Source: CAVPEW01 sp963703565 (lineage in GTDB: Bacteria; Actinomycetota; Acidimicrobiia; Acidimicrobiales; VFJN01). From it: a stretch of 64,000 nt of DNA. Both the position numbers and the translations under genes were made by a program. The stretch is taken from the NCBI GenBank assembly GCA_963703565.1, contig CAVPEW010000072.1, positions 8,150 to 72,149 of the forward strand. The letters are read 5' to 3'. The notes beneath the pieces were generated by a model. The model was not told the DNA's origin and ran no database searches. It saw only the letters and a list, made by a program, of their open reading frames with translations. Positions 1-8,318 of this stretch are shown here, one piece after another; the stretch's first letter is position 1, and every line of letters begins with the position of its first letter.

Positions 1-2
1 CC

Positions 3-44
3 GACTTCGGCATCGCGTTGCAGTTCACCAACTTCCGGGACTAG
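3..44 (+). CDS. 3' end of a gene truncated by the window edge
   Basis: An open frame enters from the left edge and stops at TAG 42-44. It encodes only the last 13 residues, DFGIALQFTNFRD. The fragment is too short to assign to a family. The 42 bases to the next start contain no clear signal. This frame was chosen because it is the only one that ends cleanly just before the next gene. Confidence 0.35.
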   Translation, partial: DFGIALQFTNFRD

Positions 45-86
45 CCCTCCACGTCCCCTCCGCGCTGTTCGGGCAGGATGAGAACG

Positions 87-467
87 ATGTCCCGTCCGGT
101 CGTGGTCCACGTCGAGGACGAACCCTCCGTGGCACGTCTGGTGCGCTTCTGGCTCGAAGACGCGGGTTACGACGTACGCACCGCTGCAGACGGCGCTGCC
201 GGGCTGGCGCTGATCCGTCAGATCCGTCCCGCGGTGGTCCTCACCGACGCGCTCATGCCGGTCATGAGCGGCGACGAGCTCATCGTCGCGCTGACCCAGG
301 ACCCCGAGCTGTGCGAGATCCCCGTGCTCATGGCCACTGCCGCGGCCACGCCCGCACGTCGACGACGCATGCAGGAACTGGGGTGCCGAGCTGTCTTGGC
401 CAAGCCGCTCGACGAAGCGACTCTGCTGGGAGCGGTGGTGGCCGCGCTCAGCCGCGCCGGCGCTTGA
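87..467 (+). CDS. single-domain response regulator (CheY-like receiver)
   Basis: This is a stand-alone receiver domain of about 126 residues with no output domain. The acidic pocket (VEDEP) lies near the N-terminus, the likely phospho-acceptor Asp is in VLTDALMP, and the conserved Lys is in LAKPLDE. Such proteins take a phosphoryl group from a histidine kinase and signal by protein contact. No kinase gene is visible here, so the partner is unknown. I chose ATG 87 because AGGATGAG lies just upstream; ATG 78 in the same frame would add three residues. The gene converges on acs, with hairpins in between. Confidence 0.85.
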   Translation: MSRPVVVHVEDEPSVARLVRFWLEDAGYDVRTAADGAAGLALIRQIRPAVVLTDALMPVMSGDELIVALTQDPELCEIPVLMATAAATPARRRRMQELGCRAVLAKPLDEATLLGAVVAALSRAGA

Positions 468-468
468 G

Positions 469-509
469 GTCCCATCCGACGGTGGGACACCCATCGGTCG
501 GCACCGATG
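469..509. terminator. two hairpins between convergent genes, candidate bidirectional terminator
   Basis: Two inverted repeats sit back to back between the stops of the response regulator and acs. The first pairs GTCCCA (469-474) with TGGGAC (483-488). The second pairs CATCGGT (492-498) with ACCGATG (503-509) over a 4-base loop and abuts the acs stop. Neither has a T tract, so factor-independent termination is uncertain, but the position between convergent genes fits. Confidence 0.45.
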
Positions 510-2489
510 TCAGTCCTCCGCCGGTGCCTCGCTGGCCCGCTGGCGGATCTCTTCGACCACGTTCGGGTCGGCGAGCGTGGTGGTGTCGCCGAGCTGACGA
601 CCCTCGGCCACGTCGCGCAGCAACCGGCGCATGATCTTGCCCGAACGTGTCTTGGGCAGCTCTTCGGTGAAGATCAGGGTCTTGGGCCTCGCGATGGCGC
701 CCAGCTTGCGGGCTACGTGCTGACGAACCTCCTCGCCCAGCTCAGGCGTGGGATCGTTGCCGCCCCGGGGGGTGACATAGGCCATGATCGCCTGTCCGGT
801 CAGGGCGTCGCTCGCTCCCACCACTGCCGCCTCCGCCACGGCGGGGTGGTCGACCAGGGCGGACTCGACCTCGGTGGTCGAGATGCGGTGGCCCGACACG
901 TTCATCACGTCGTCGACGCGCCCGAGCAGCCACAGGTAGCCGTCGTCGTCGATCTTGCAGCCGTCGCCGGCGAAATAGCGCCCTTCGAATCGTGACCAGT
1001 AGGTCTCGCGGTAGCGATCGGGGTCTCCGTAGATGCCACGCAGCATCGACGGCCACGGCCTGGTGAGGGTGAGGTAGCCCCCGCCACGGCTCACCGGCCG
1101 ACCCTCGTCGTCGACGACCTCGGCGCCGATCCCGGGCAGGGGCAGCGTCGCCGAACCGGGCTTGAGGACCGTCGAGCCTGGCAACGGGCTGATCATGATG
1201 GCCCCGGTCTCGGTCTGCCACCAGGTGTCCACGACCGGGCAGCGACCGCCCCCGATGTGGGTGTGGTACCAGATCCACGCCTCGGGGTTGATGGGCTCGC
1301 CCACCGACCCGAGCAGGCGCAGTCTGGTCAGATCGTGGCGCTCGGGCTCCTGGGTACCCCACTTCATGTAGGTGCGGATCGCGGTGGGGGCCGTGTAGAG
1401 GATGGTCACGCCGTAGCGCTCGGCGATGTCCCAGATCCGGTCCTTCGCCGGGGTGTCGGGCGTGCCCTCGTAGATGACGGAGGTGGCCCCGTTGGTCAGC
1501 GGCCCGTAGACGATGTAGCTGTGACCGGTGACCCAGCCGATGTCGGCGGCGCACCAGTAGACGTCGTCGTCGGGGTGCAGGTCGAAGACGTACCGGTGCG
1601 TGAACGCCACCTGGGTGAGGTAGCCCCCGGTCGTGTGCATGATCCCCTTGGGCTTGGCGGTGGTGCCCGACGTGTACAGCAGGTACAGCAGGTCCTCGGC
1701 GTCCATCTCCTCGCACGGGCACTCCGGGTCGGCCTTCGCCATGGCCTCGTGCCACCACAGGTCGCGTCCCTCGACCATGTCGATGGTCTGATCGACCCGT
1801 CGCACCACCACCACGGAGCGCACCGACGGGCAGTCGGCAACGGCCACGTCGACGTTGGGCTTGAGCATCGAGGGTGCGCCGCGGCGGAAGCCGCCGTCCG
1901 CTGTGACCACGACGTTGCACTCGGCGTCGTTGATCCGGTCCGACAGGGCGTCGGGGCTGAACCCGCCGAAGACCACCGAATGGGCAGCGCCGATGCGAGC
2001 GCAGGCCAGCATCGCCACCGGCAGCTCGGGGATCATCGGCATGTAGATCGCCACCCGGTCGCCCTTGGCCACGCCGAGGCCCTTCAAGACGTTGGCGAAG
2101 CGGGCGACGTCGGCGAGCAGATCGGCGTAGGTGATCGTGCGGGTGTCGCCCGGCTCACCCTCCCAATGGAAGGCGATCCTGTCGCCGCGGCCGGCGGCCA
2201 CGTGGCGGTCGACAGCGTTGTGGCAGACGTTGAGCCGGCCTCCGACGAACCACTTGGCGAAGGGCAGGTCCCACTCGAGCACCGTGTCCCACGGCCGGTA
2301 CCAGTCCAACAGCTCCGAGGCCTGTCGGGCCCAGAAGCCCTCCCAGTCGGCTTCCGCCTCGTCGTAGAGCGTGCGGCCCGTGGTCAGTGCACCGGCGACG
2401 AAGCCCGGCGGCGGCGGGAACGACCGGTCCTCGACCAGGTAGTCCTCGATCGCCGCTCCGGCGACCTGCTCGTGAGAGTCCTGCGCCAT
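510..2489 (-). CDS. acs: acetyl-CoA synthetase (AMP-forming)
   Basis: This cytosolic enzyme activates acetate to acetyl-AMP and then acetyl-CoA. The 659-residue length matches the Acs family. Visible motifs are the AMP-binding P-loop LLYTSGTTAKPKG, the adenylate-binding DTWWQTETG, and the C-terminal ELPKTRSGKIMRRLL, whose Lys is the site of regulatory acetylation in characterised Acs. The frame continues upstream to 2597, but I start at ATG 2489 because GGGGAG lies directly before it and MAQDSHEQ begins a normal N-terminus. It stands alone after the methyltransferase gene, about 100 bases downstream of it. Confidence 0.96.
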   Translation of the reverse strand: MAQDSHEQVAGAAIEDYLVEDRSFPPPPGFVAGALTTGRTLYDEAEADWEGFWARQASELLDWYRPWDTVLEWDLPFAKWFVGGRLNVCHNAVDRHVAAGRGDRIAFHWEGEPGDTRTITYADLLADVARFANVLKGLGVAKGDRVAIYMPMIPELPVAMLACARIGAAHSVVFGGFSPDALSDRINDAECNVVVTADGGFRRGAPSMLKPNVDVAVADCPSVRSVVVVRRVDQTIDMVEGRDLWWHEAMAKADPECPCEEMDAEDLLYLLYTSGTTAKPKGIMHTTGGYLTQVAFTHRYVFDLHPDDDVYWCAADIGWVTGHSYIVYGPLTNGATSVIYEGTPDTPAKDRIWDIAERYGVTILYTAPTAIRTYMKWGTQEPERHDLTRLRLLGSVGEPINPEAWIWYHTHIGGGRCPVVDTWWQTETGAIMISPLPGSTVLKPGSATLPLPGIGAEVVDDEGRPVSRGGGYLTLTRPWPSMLRGIYGDPDRYRETYWSRFEGRYFAGDGCKIDDDGYLWLLGRVDDVMNVSGHRISTTEVESALVDHPAVAEAAVVGASDALTGQAIMAYVTPRGGNDPTPELGEEVRQHVARKLGAIARPKTLIFTEELPKTRSGKIMRRLLRDVAEGRQLGDTTTLADPNVVEEIRQRASEAPAED

Positions 2490-2587
2490 CTCGCTCCCCT
2501 TCTGCGACCCTGCGCCACGTCGGCTCCGCCCGGCGCCAAACCTAGACCGGGGCCGGCCGGCTCGGTGAACCCGCCGGACCCCGGCGC

Positions 2588-3739
2588 TCAGCGCCACTCG
2601 AGCACGCGGAAGGCGCCGAGGCCGCCCAGGTCGGTCAACGCCGCCGCCTCACCGACCAGCGACCGGGCCCGCACGGCTCGCAGATCGCCCACCCCCGCAC
2701 GCGCCGACCACTCCTCGCGCGCCGCTGCCACCAACGACTCGATGCCCAGCCCGGTCAGCCACTCGGCCTGGGTAGTGGACCGCTCGGGCGGCCGGACCAC
2801 GCTGAGCTGGTCGGAAGCCACCTCGCAGGTGACGTCCTGGAGCCCCAGCGCCTCGAGGGGATGCCCTCCGCGCCGGTGGGCCCGGTAGGTCCGGACCCAT
2901 TCGAGCCACGGCCGACCCGCCAGCTCGGCAGTCGTCGCGGCGTAGTCGACCACGAGCACGGCACCTCCGGCGCCCGCGGTGTCCAGCGCGTCACGCAGCC
3001 ATCGCTGCGCCGCCTCCTGCAGTGGCGCCCGCGCCCCGGGCACCGCCGAGGGCGCGAGCCGGTCGAGCAGCTCCGCCCGCCCCGCCTCCAGCTCGACCAG
3101 CAGCTCGACCAGGCCGAGGTCGGAACGCTCGCCGCCCAGCGCGACGCGCACCTCCGCCCAACCGTCGGTCGTCCTCTCGGCGAGATCGAAGGCCAGGTTG
3201 TCGAGCAGCTCGTTCGCCAGCACCACAGCGGGGGCGTCGAGACGTGGGAGCTCGGTGACGCTCACCACGATGGGCCCGGGCGGGCCCGACGCCGGTGGGC
3301 CTTCTCCGTCGGAGCCCAGGCGCGGAGCGAAGGCGAGGGCCGGCTGCTCCAGCGACAGACGTTCGCCGTGCAGGGAGCGCTGCCGGGCCGACCGCTCGAC
3401 GAGCACGTAGCGCATGGCGGGGGCACATGCCGGCCGCCCGGCGAGCACCATGCGGGCCAGCGTTCCCGGCCCGGCCCCGGCTTCGACCACCACGAAGGGG
3501 TCGGGCCTGCCGAGTCGCTCCCACTCGCGGTCCAGCGCCCGCCCCACCATCACGCCGAACAGGGGGCCGGTCTCGGGACTGGTGACGAAGTCGCCTTCGC
3601 GGCCCCCGGCCCTACCTCCCGCCTCGTAGAAGCCCCCGGGGCCGTACAGGGCCGACTCGACCACCAGCGAGTAGGGGACCGGACCGCGCCGGCGGATCAT
3701 CTCGGCGACGCGATCGACGACAGGACCCAGCGCTCTCAC
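2588..3739 (-). CDS. MidA/NDUFAF7-like SAM-dependent methyltransferase
   Basis: The 383-residue protein has the COG1565/DUF185 layout: an N-terminal GPVPYSLVVESALYGPGGFY segment, then GDFVTSPETGPLFG, then a SAM-binding VVVEAGAGPGTLARM. The mitochondrial homologue NDUFAF7 (MidA in Dictyostelium) methylates an arginine of the 49-kDa subunit of complex I, the NuoD counterpart. Whether bacterial members act on NuoD is not settled; the two nuoD genes in this window make it a candidate here. The start is GTG 3739, with a GGGGGCGG stretch upstream. Confidence 0.85.
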   Translation of the reverse strand: MRALGPVVDRVAEMIRRRGPVPYSLVVESALYGPGGFYEAGGRAGGREGDFVTSPETGPLFGVMVGRALDREWERLGRPDPFVVVEAGAGPGTLARMVLAGRPACAPAMRYVLVERSARQRSLHGERLSLEQPALAFAPRLGSDGEGPPASGPPGPIVVSVTELPRLDAPAVVLANELLDNLAFDLAERTTDGWAEVRVALGGERSDLGLVELLVELEAGRAELLDRLAPSAVPGARAPLQEAAQRWLRDALDTAGAGGAVLVVDYAATTAELAGRPWLEWVRTYRAHRRGGHPLEALGLQDVTCEVASDQLSVVRPPERSTTQAEWLTGLGIESLVAAAREEWSARAGVGDLRAVRARSLVGEAAALTDLGGLGAFRVLEWR

Positions 3740-3802
3740 GGTGCCGCCCCCATCAAGGCCCAGCGTCGCCCACGCCCGGGGCGGGGGCGCAAACCGAGGC
3801 CC

Positions 3803-4177
3803 TCAGGCGGGCATCTGGGAGAAGAACTGCTGCATGTCGAAGTAGTCGCGCCACGCGGCGATCTTGCCGTCACGGACCTCGAAGGCCCCCATGACCGGAG
3901 CCTCGATGGTCGCGCCCGGCAGGAAGAACACGTCGGTCCGCTCGGTCAACACGACCGGGCCCTCGGCTGCGATGTTGTGGATGCGGTACTCGATGCGGTC
4001 GGCGCCGGTGGTGAAGCTCTCGATCGTGGCCCGGATGGCATCGAGGCCGGTCACGGGCTCCACGGGCATGTTGTGGTAGACGGCGTCGGCGGTGAAGAAG
4101 GCCATGATGACATCGAGGTCACCGTCGGGCCACGCCGCGCAGAAGGCGCGGACCACATCGGTCGGGGAATCGGGCAT
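3803..4177 (-). CDS. limonene-1,2-epoxide hydrolase family protein (NTF2-like fold)
   Basis: This 124-residue single-domain protein resembles limonene-epoxide hydrolase. The Arg-Asp pair in LTERTDVF and the late Asp in WRDYFD match the Asp-Arg-Asp catalytic triad of that family. These enzymes add water to epoxides, but many relatives have unknown substrates, so the real substrate cannot be named. The start ATG 4177 has GGAGG seven bases upstream. It is a small free-standing gene between the hairpin at 4242-4280 and the methyltransferase. Confidence 0.8.
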   Translation of the reverse strand: MPDSPTDVVRAFCAAWPDGDLDVIMAFFTADAVYHNMPVEPVTGLDAIRATIESFTTGADRIEYRIHNIAAEGPVVLTERTDVFFLPGATIEAPVMGAFEVRDGKIAAWRDYFDMQQFFSQMPA

Positions 4178-4241
4178 GTACGGCCTCCGTGATCCTCTTG
4201 GACGTTACGCGGTCCTGGCTAGCACCTCGACGTCCGCGCGT

Positions 4242-4280
4242 GCGAGAGGGGCACGGGACCGGGCTCCGTGCCCCTCTCGC
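4242..4280 (-). terminator. perfect 15-bp inverted repeat downstream of the SLH gene
   Basis: GCGAGAGGGGCACGG (4242-4256) is followed after nine bases by its exact reverse complement (4266-4280). It lies about 75 bases past the stop of the SLH-repeat gene and before the epoxide hydrolase gene. The long GC-rich stem would fold strongly in RNA. There is no T run on the minus strand, so it may be a U-less terminator or an mRNA-stabilising structure. Confidence 0.5.
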
Positions 4281-4321
4281 GTACCGCTCGACTAGGCCTG
4301 GCCCGACCGCGAGCCAGCGCC

Positions 4322-4349
4322 GGGGTCAGTTGGCCGGGGTCAGTTGGCC
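4322..4349. repeat. two-copy tandem 14-bp repeat
   Basis: GGGGTCAGTTGGCC occurs twice back to back at 4322-4335 and 4336-4349, just past the stop codon of the SLH-repeat gene. It is probably a small replication-slippage duplication. No function is apparent. Confidence 0.6.
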
Positions 4350-4353
4350 GTGG

Positions 4354-5109
4354 TCACGTGAGCGGCGGAGGAGAGAGCTGCTCGACGGCCAGGTCGAGGC
4401 CCCGGGCCAACAGGGTGCCCATCTGACGACGACTGAGGGTGCCCGTCGGAGCGAACAGCCCAGGCGCGGTGCCCGTGATCACCTGGACGTCGGTGAGACC
4501 GTTGACGCAGTCCTCCCCGGTACGCCCGTCGTCGTCGGTGTAGAAGTCGCCCACCGGCGAGCACACCGGACCGGACACCGGGGATTCTCCGAACACGAAG
4601 TTCAGCGCCCGGGCGAGCAGGCTCGCTGCCTGCTCCCGGGTGAGCGACATGGACGGGCTGTAGGTGTCACCACCGGTGCCCTGCACGATGCCGGCCTCCG
4701 TGAGCCGAGCGATGGCCGTGGCGTGGACGCTGCCGGGCGAGACGTCGACGAAGGAGAGGATCGCGTCGGCGGGCAGCAGCGCCTCGTCGATCGAGTCGAT
4801 GAACCGTGCGACGAAGCTGGCCATCTGGTCGCGACGAACCAACCCGTTGGGCGCGAAGGTGGTGGCAGTCATGCCCTGCGCCAGGCCCCACCAGGTGATG
4901 CAGTCGATGGCCGGCGCAGCGGGATCGGTGGGCGAGACGTCGGTGTAGCCGGCGTCGGGCACGCCGACCGGACAGGCGAACTCGCTGATGTCTCGCGGCG
5001 GCGGCGCCTCGTCGAGGGCGCCGACAGGAAGGACGTTGACGAACATCGCTCCTACGGATGCCGCCCCGAGGGCGAACAGGCCGCCGCGCTTGGGTGAGAT
5101 CCCCCTCAA
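4354..5109 (-). CDS. exported protein with three SLH-type repeats
   Basis: The N-terminus is basic (RGISPKRGG) followed by a hydrophobic stretch ending near GALDEA, an export signal. Three segments of about 55 residues follow with the S-layer-homology pattern: each opens with a D/YTD-like or FVDVSP element, carries G-x-GTGG/T and FAP/YSP turns, and ends in an R-R-x-QM or TREQAASLLAR helix. SLH modules bind cell-wall polymers, so this is probably wall-associated. Cys residues in repeats 1 and 3 suggest disulfides. Start TTG 5109 is supported by AGGAAGGA six bases upstream; a longer frame would run into the neighbouring gene. Size 251 residues. Confidence 0.7.
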   Translation of the reverse strand: MRGISPKRGGLFALGAASVGAMFVNVLPVGALDEAPPPRDISEFACPVGVPDAGYTDVSPTDPAAPAIDCITWWGLAQGMTATTFAPNGLVRRDQMASFVARFIDSIDEALLPADAILSFVDVSPGSVHATAIARLTEAGIVQGTGGDTYSPSMSLTREQAASLLARALNFVFGESPVSGPVCSPVGDFYTDDDGRTGEDCVNGLTDVQVITGTAPGLFAPTGTLSRRQMGTLLARGLDLAVEQLSPPPLT

Positions 5110-5164
5110 GTGGGTTCCTTCCTGGTTGTCGGTCGTCGATCGGACGACGCCGGTCTGCCCGCTC

Positions 5165-5899
5165 TCAGACGTTCGAATGACGGCGCTTGCGAGCCGTGAC
5201 CACCACGATTCCGACCGCAGCCATGCCAGTCCCCGCAACCTGGAGCACGAGGTCGCCCGAGTCGTCTTCAGAGGCAGCATCTCGCGCCGGGGAGGCCGCC
5301 GGGCCTCGGGCCACGACGAGATCGCTCCCGTCGAGCACGACGGTGGAGCCCTCGTCGACCACCAGGTCGGACAGGAGCGCTTCCTCTTCGGCGGCCGGGA
5401 CCTGCAGACCCGCCGTGGACGGCGGCGTGGGGGCGGGCGTCAACCCCAGTGGCGACACGTTGGCCGAGCCGGTCCGCCCGTTGGCGGGTGCCGAGGCAGC
5501 CGGGGCCGGCAGCACCGCGAACACGCCGTGGAGAACCACGGGGTTGCCCTCTCCGTCGACACCCTCGACCGTGATGAAGTACAGGCCGGGCTGAATGCCC
5601 TCGGGCACCACCAGGTCGAACCTGGCGACGCCGCTCGAGTCGACGTTGACCGAACCGGCGAGATCGGTGAGACCGTGCTGACGACCCCGAGTGACGTAGA
5701 TCTCGGCGGAGGAAATGGGGCCGAGACCCGACGCGGTGACGCTGAAGAGGTCACCCTCGGCGACCCGGGAGTCCGACACATCAACGGTGACCACCGGTGG
5801 GATCGGAGGGGGATAGGCCTGCGCTCCCGCCGGACCCGCGAGCATCACCAGCGCAGTCCCGACACCAGCCGCGCCCAAGACAAGCTTCTTGGCGATCAC
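5165..5899 (-). CDS. secreted surface protein with C-terminal membrane/sorting tail
   Basis: I recognise no named family. A Sec signal peptide (IAKKLVLGAAGVGTALVM, then GPAGAQA) leads into an Ig-like/bacterial-receptor-like beta domain (about residues 35-125), then a Pro/Ala/Thr-rich linker. The last 24 residues read VAGTG, a short hydrophobic stretch, then RKRRH, resembling a cell-wall sorting signal. Start GTG 5899 follows AGGAAGGTGG. The gene sits 55 bases upstream of the SLH gene on the same strand, with a small hairpin (5132-5148) between them. A paired cell-surface role is likely but inferred. Confidence 0.65.
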   Translation of the reverse strand: MIAKKLVLGAAGVGTALVMLAGPAGAQAYPPPIPPVVTVDVSDSRVAEGDLFSVTASGLGPISSAEIYVTRGRQHGLTDLAGSVNVDSSGVARFDLVVPEGIQPGLYFITVEGVDGEGNPVVLHGVFAVLPAPAASAPANGRTGSANVSPLGLTPAPTPPSTAGLQVPAAEEEALLSDLVVDEGSTVVLDGSDLVVARGPAASPARDAASEDDSGDLVLQVAGTGMAAVGIVVVTARKRRHSNV

Positions 5900-6055
5900 A
5901 GGGATCCACCTTCCTGTCGGCCCAGCCCCAGACAACCACTCGGCCATCCCAGACAGGCCCACGGTACGCGCCACGGCCTCGAAAGGTCAACGACTCGCTC
6001 TGATGTGAGCAGGTGTTCTCGTAGCCGAAACCTGGCCCAGAGGGCGTGCGCGCCC

Positions 6056-8308
6056 TCAGCGGGGCCAGAGGGTCGGCTGTCGAACGGGGCCGGACCGCGT
6101 CGCCCTCGAGCCGTCGCGACGGTCTTCGAGGCGCACCGTGACCTCATCGGGGTTCGGCAGCCCGTTGGGCAGGATCAACAGGTCGTAGGGCACGTCGCCC
6201 ATGCCGCCACGCTGGCGTACCCTGAGCGTGCGGCGCTCACCGGGACCGAGGTCGACCGCTACCTGGCGCACGAACAATCCCCTGTCGTACAACGACGCAG
6301 CCGCGACTCGGCGGCCGTCGAGGGAGACCTCAGCGGAGGGCAGGGCACCGTAGACGAGCAGGATCGCCCGGTTGGTCGACTCGGGAAGGGGCGGATCCAG
6401 CGCGGATCCCCCCAGGTAGGGAGGAAGACCCGAGGCGGGCGCCTGGTTCGTCAGCTCCATCTCGAGCTGCGCGCTGACCGCGCCGTCGGCTTCGATGGTG
6501 ACGTCGTAGCGCATCCGCCGCTGCAGGAACAGGTCGATCTTGTTGCCGGCGCCGTTGAGCTGGCCGACGTGGAGCACGTCGGTGGCGGGCGGGAGGCTGG
6601 CGTCGGCACCGGTCTCCGCGAGCAGCTCGGCAGCGGCGAGGTCATGTTGGGGGGGCACCCAAACCGCGAGCTGGTCGCTCGCCAGCAGGGGTGACACGGT
6701 GTCGATCAGGGTGGTCAGCTCGGGTAGGTCGAGGCTCTCGAGTCGGCGGCCCACGATGTCGGCCATGTCGGCGAGCAGGTCCTTGCGGTCGCGCTGGCGG
6801 CCCAGCTCCGGGAACTCGAGGTATTGGCGGCGGGTGAGGAAGTCCACGGTGTTGGCCGCGGTGAGCACCGAGTCGACGGCGTCGAGGCGCACGTCGCCGA
6901 CGATGCCGACGACGGCCGCGAGCGCTTCGGGACTGGCGGCCAGCACGCCGTCGACGGGCCCCACCGGGCTCTGCGAAGCCAGCTGGCGGGCCAGCTCTGC
7001 CACGTCGCCGAAGCGCAGCGGGACGGTGACCGAGCGCCAGTCCAAAGTGACCCCGTAGCCCAGGTAGGGGCGTGCCCCGGGCGGGACCGCGATGGCAGCC
7101 TGGTCGAAGCCGCCGGGACGATTGAGGTCGCCGATGGGCCCGGCGTCCTCGTAGTCGAGCCGGCCACCTTCGAAGCGCAGGACGGCGTAGGCGCCCGGGA
7201 ACCCGTAGCGGTTCCGGGACTCGACAGGGGTGGTGAACAACACCAGGTACCGCCGCGGCCCCTGGGCGCCGAGCAGATCGGGAGCGACGTCGAGGCCTCG
7301 GCGCACCCGACTGGCGCTGGTCAACGCGTCACCCGCATCCGCCACGGCATCGTCGAGCGCATCGGAGACGGGTCCGACCAGATACGAGCGATCCATGGCC
7401 TCGAGCCGTCCGACGGTTCGCGACAGCGTGGCGGTCAGCTCGTCGGCGGGACCACGGAGGCGGCCGAGGGCGGCGAGGTCGACCGTCCCGCCCTGCAGCG
7501 AGAGCTGGTCCAGGTCGACAGCGCCCACCGTTCGCCGGGCTACGGCGGCGGCGTCGCGGGCGGTGTCGACGGCGGTGTCGACCGCTCGTGCCTGCTGGGC
7601 GAGCACGGGCATGAGCCGCAGCGGCGCCCCGAAGGTACCCAGCGCTGCCTGCGCCGCGTCCAGGGCGTCGTCGGCCAGGGCGAACTCGCGCTCGGCGGCG
7701 GGCAGGTCACCAGAGCGCACGGCATCCGCGCCGCGTCGGAAGGCGTCGACACCGCGGTCGACGTCGCCGCGGGCGTTGAGCACGGCCAACCCGGCGAGCG
7801 CGGTGATCGCGACCGCCACGAGGGACGAGCCGAGGAACCAGCGCAAGGCCATGCGCCGAGTGCGCGAGCGCATCCCGGTCATGCCGACGACGATCACGCT
7901 GATCGCCACGATGCCGGAGCTCGCCGCGTCTGCCCAGGCGTCGCCCGTCCCGGCACCGGTGAGCAGCCCGAGGCCTGTCAGAGCGGCGGCGAGGGTGGCC
8001 AGACGGCGCCTACTGCTGAACTGCAGGGCGTTCACGAAGCCCACCGCGACCGCAGCCAAAGCGAAGGCCAGCGAGGTGGCGCTGCCCGCGAGCAAGACCG
8101 TACCGGCGCCGGCCAGCAGCAGTGGCGTTCGGGGCGCGTGGCCGCCGACCCAAGCCAAGGCAGCGACGAAGCCAGCGCACCACAGCGCATCGATGGCCGC
8201 GGCGCCGGTCGCCTCGGCGGCGAGAGAAGCTCCCGCTCCAGCGGCCAGCACGACCAGCGCTCGACGTTGCCAGCGACGACCGAAGGGTCGCGGGCCGACT
8301 GCGACCAT
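6056..8308 (-). CDS. DUF4012 membrane protein of the polysaccharide locus
   Basis: This is a 750-residue protein. The first 180 residues hold several hydrophobic helices, the last being WFLGSSLVAVAITALAG. A long extracytoplasmic part follows, with an Ala/Asp-rich helical region and then the DUF4012 core (RRYLVLFTTPVESRNRYGFPG, about residues 355-375). DUF4012 proteins often sit in actinobacterial exopolysaccharide loci; their activity is not known to me. The start ATG 8308 lies 11 bases after the stop of the upstream kinase gene, so the two are probably co-transcribed. Confidence 0.75.
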   Translation of the reverse strand: MVAVGPRPFGRRWQRRALVVLAAGAGASLAAEATGAAAIDALWCAGFVAALAWVGGHAPRTPLLLAGAGTVLLAGSATSLAFALAAVAVGFVNALQFSSRRRLATLAAALTGLGLLTGAGTGDAWADAASSGIVAISVIVVGMTGMRSRTRRMALRWFLGSSLVAVAITALAGLAVLNARGDVDRGVDAFRRGADAVRSGDLPAAEREFALADDALDAAQAALGTFGAPLRLMPVLAQQARAVDTAVDTARDAAAVARRTVGAVDLDQLSLQGGTVDLAALGRLRGPADELTATLSRTVGRLEAMDRSYLVGPVSDALDDAVADAGDALTSASRVRRGLDVAPDLLGAQGPRRYLVLFTTPVESRNRYGFPGAYAVLRFEGGRLDYEDAGPIGDLNRPGGFDQAAIAVPPGARPYLGYGVTLDWRSVTVPLRFGDVAELARQLASQSPVGPVDGVLAASPEALAAVVGIVGDVRLDAVDSVLTAANTVDFLTRRQYLEFPELGRQRDRKDLLADMADIVGRRLESLDLPELTTLIDTVSPLLASDQLAVWVPPQHDLAAAELLAETGADASLPPATDVLHVGQLNGAGNKIDLFLQRRMRYDVTIEADGAVSAQLEMELTNQAPASGLPPYLGGSALDPPLPESTNRAILLVYGALPSAEVSLDGRRVAAASLYDRGLFVRQVAVDLGPGERRTLRVRQRGGMGDVPYDLLILPNGLPNPDEVTVRLEDRRDGSRATRSGPVRQPTLWPR

Positions 8309-8318
8309 TACGCCCCGA

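Noticed and set aside
5110..5280. Extended N-terminus of the SLH-repeat protein to 5280
   Set aside because: It would overlap the upstream secreted-protein gene and bury the export signal; the TTG at 5109 has a strong AGGAAGGA site.
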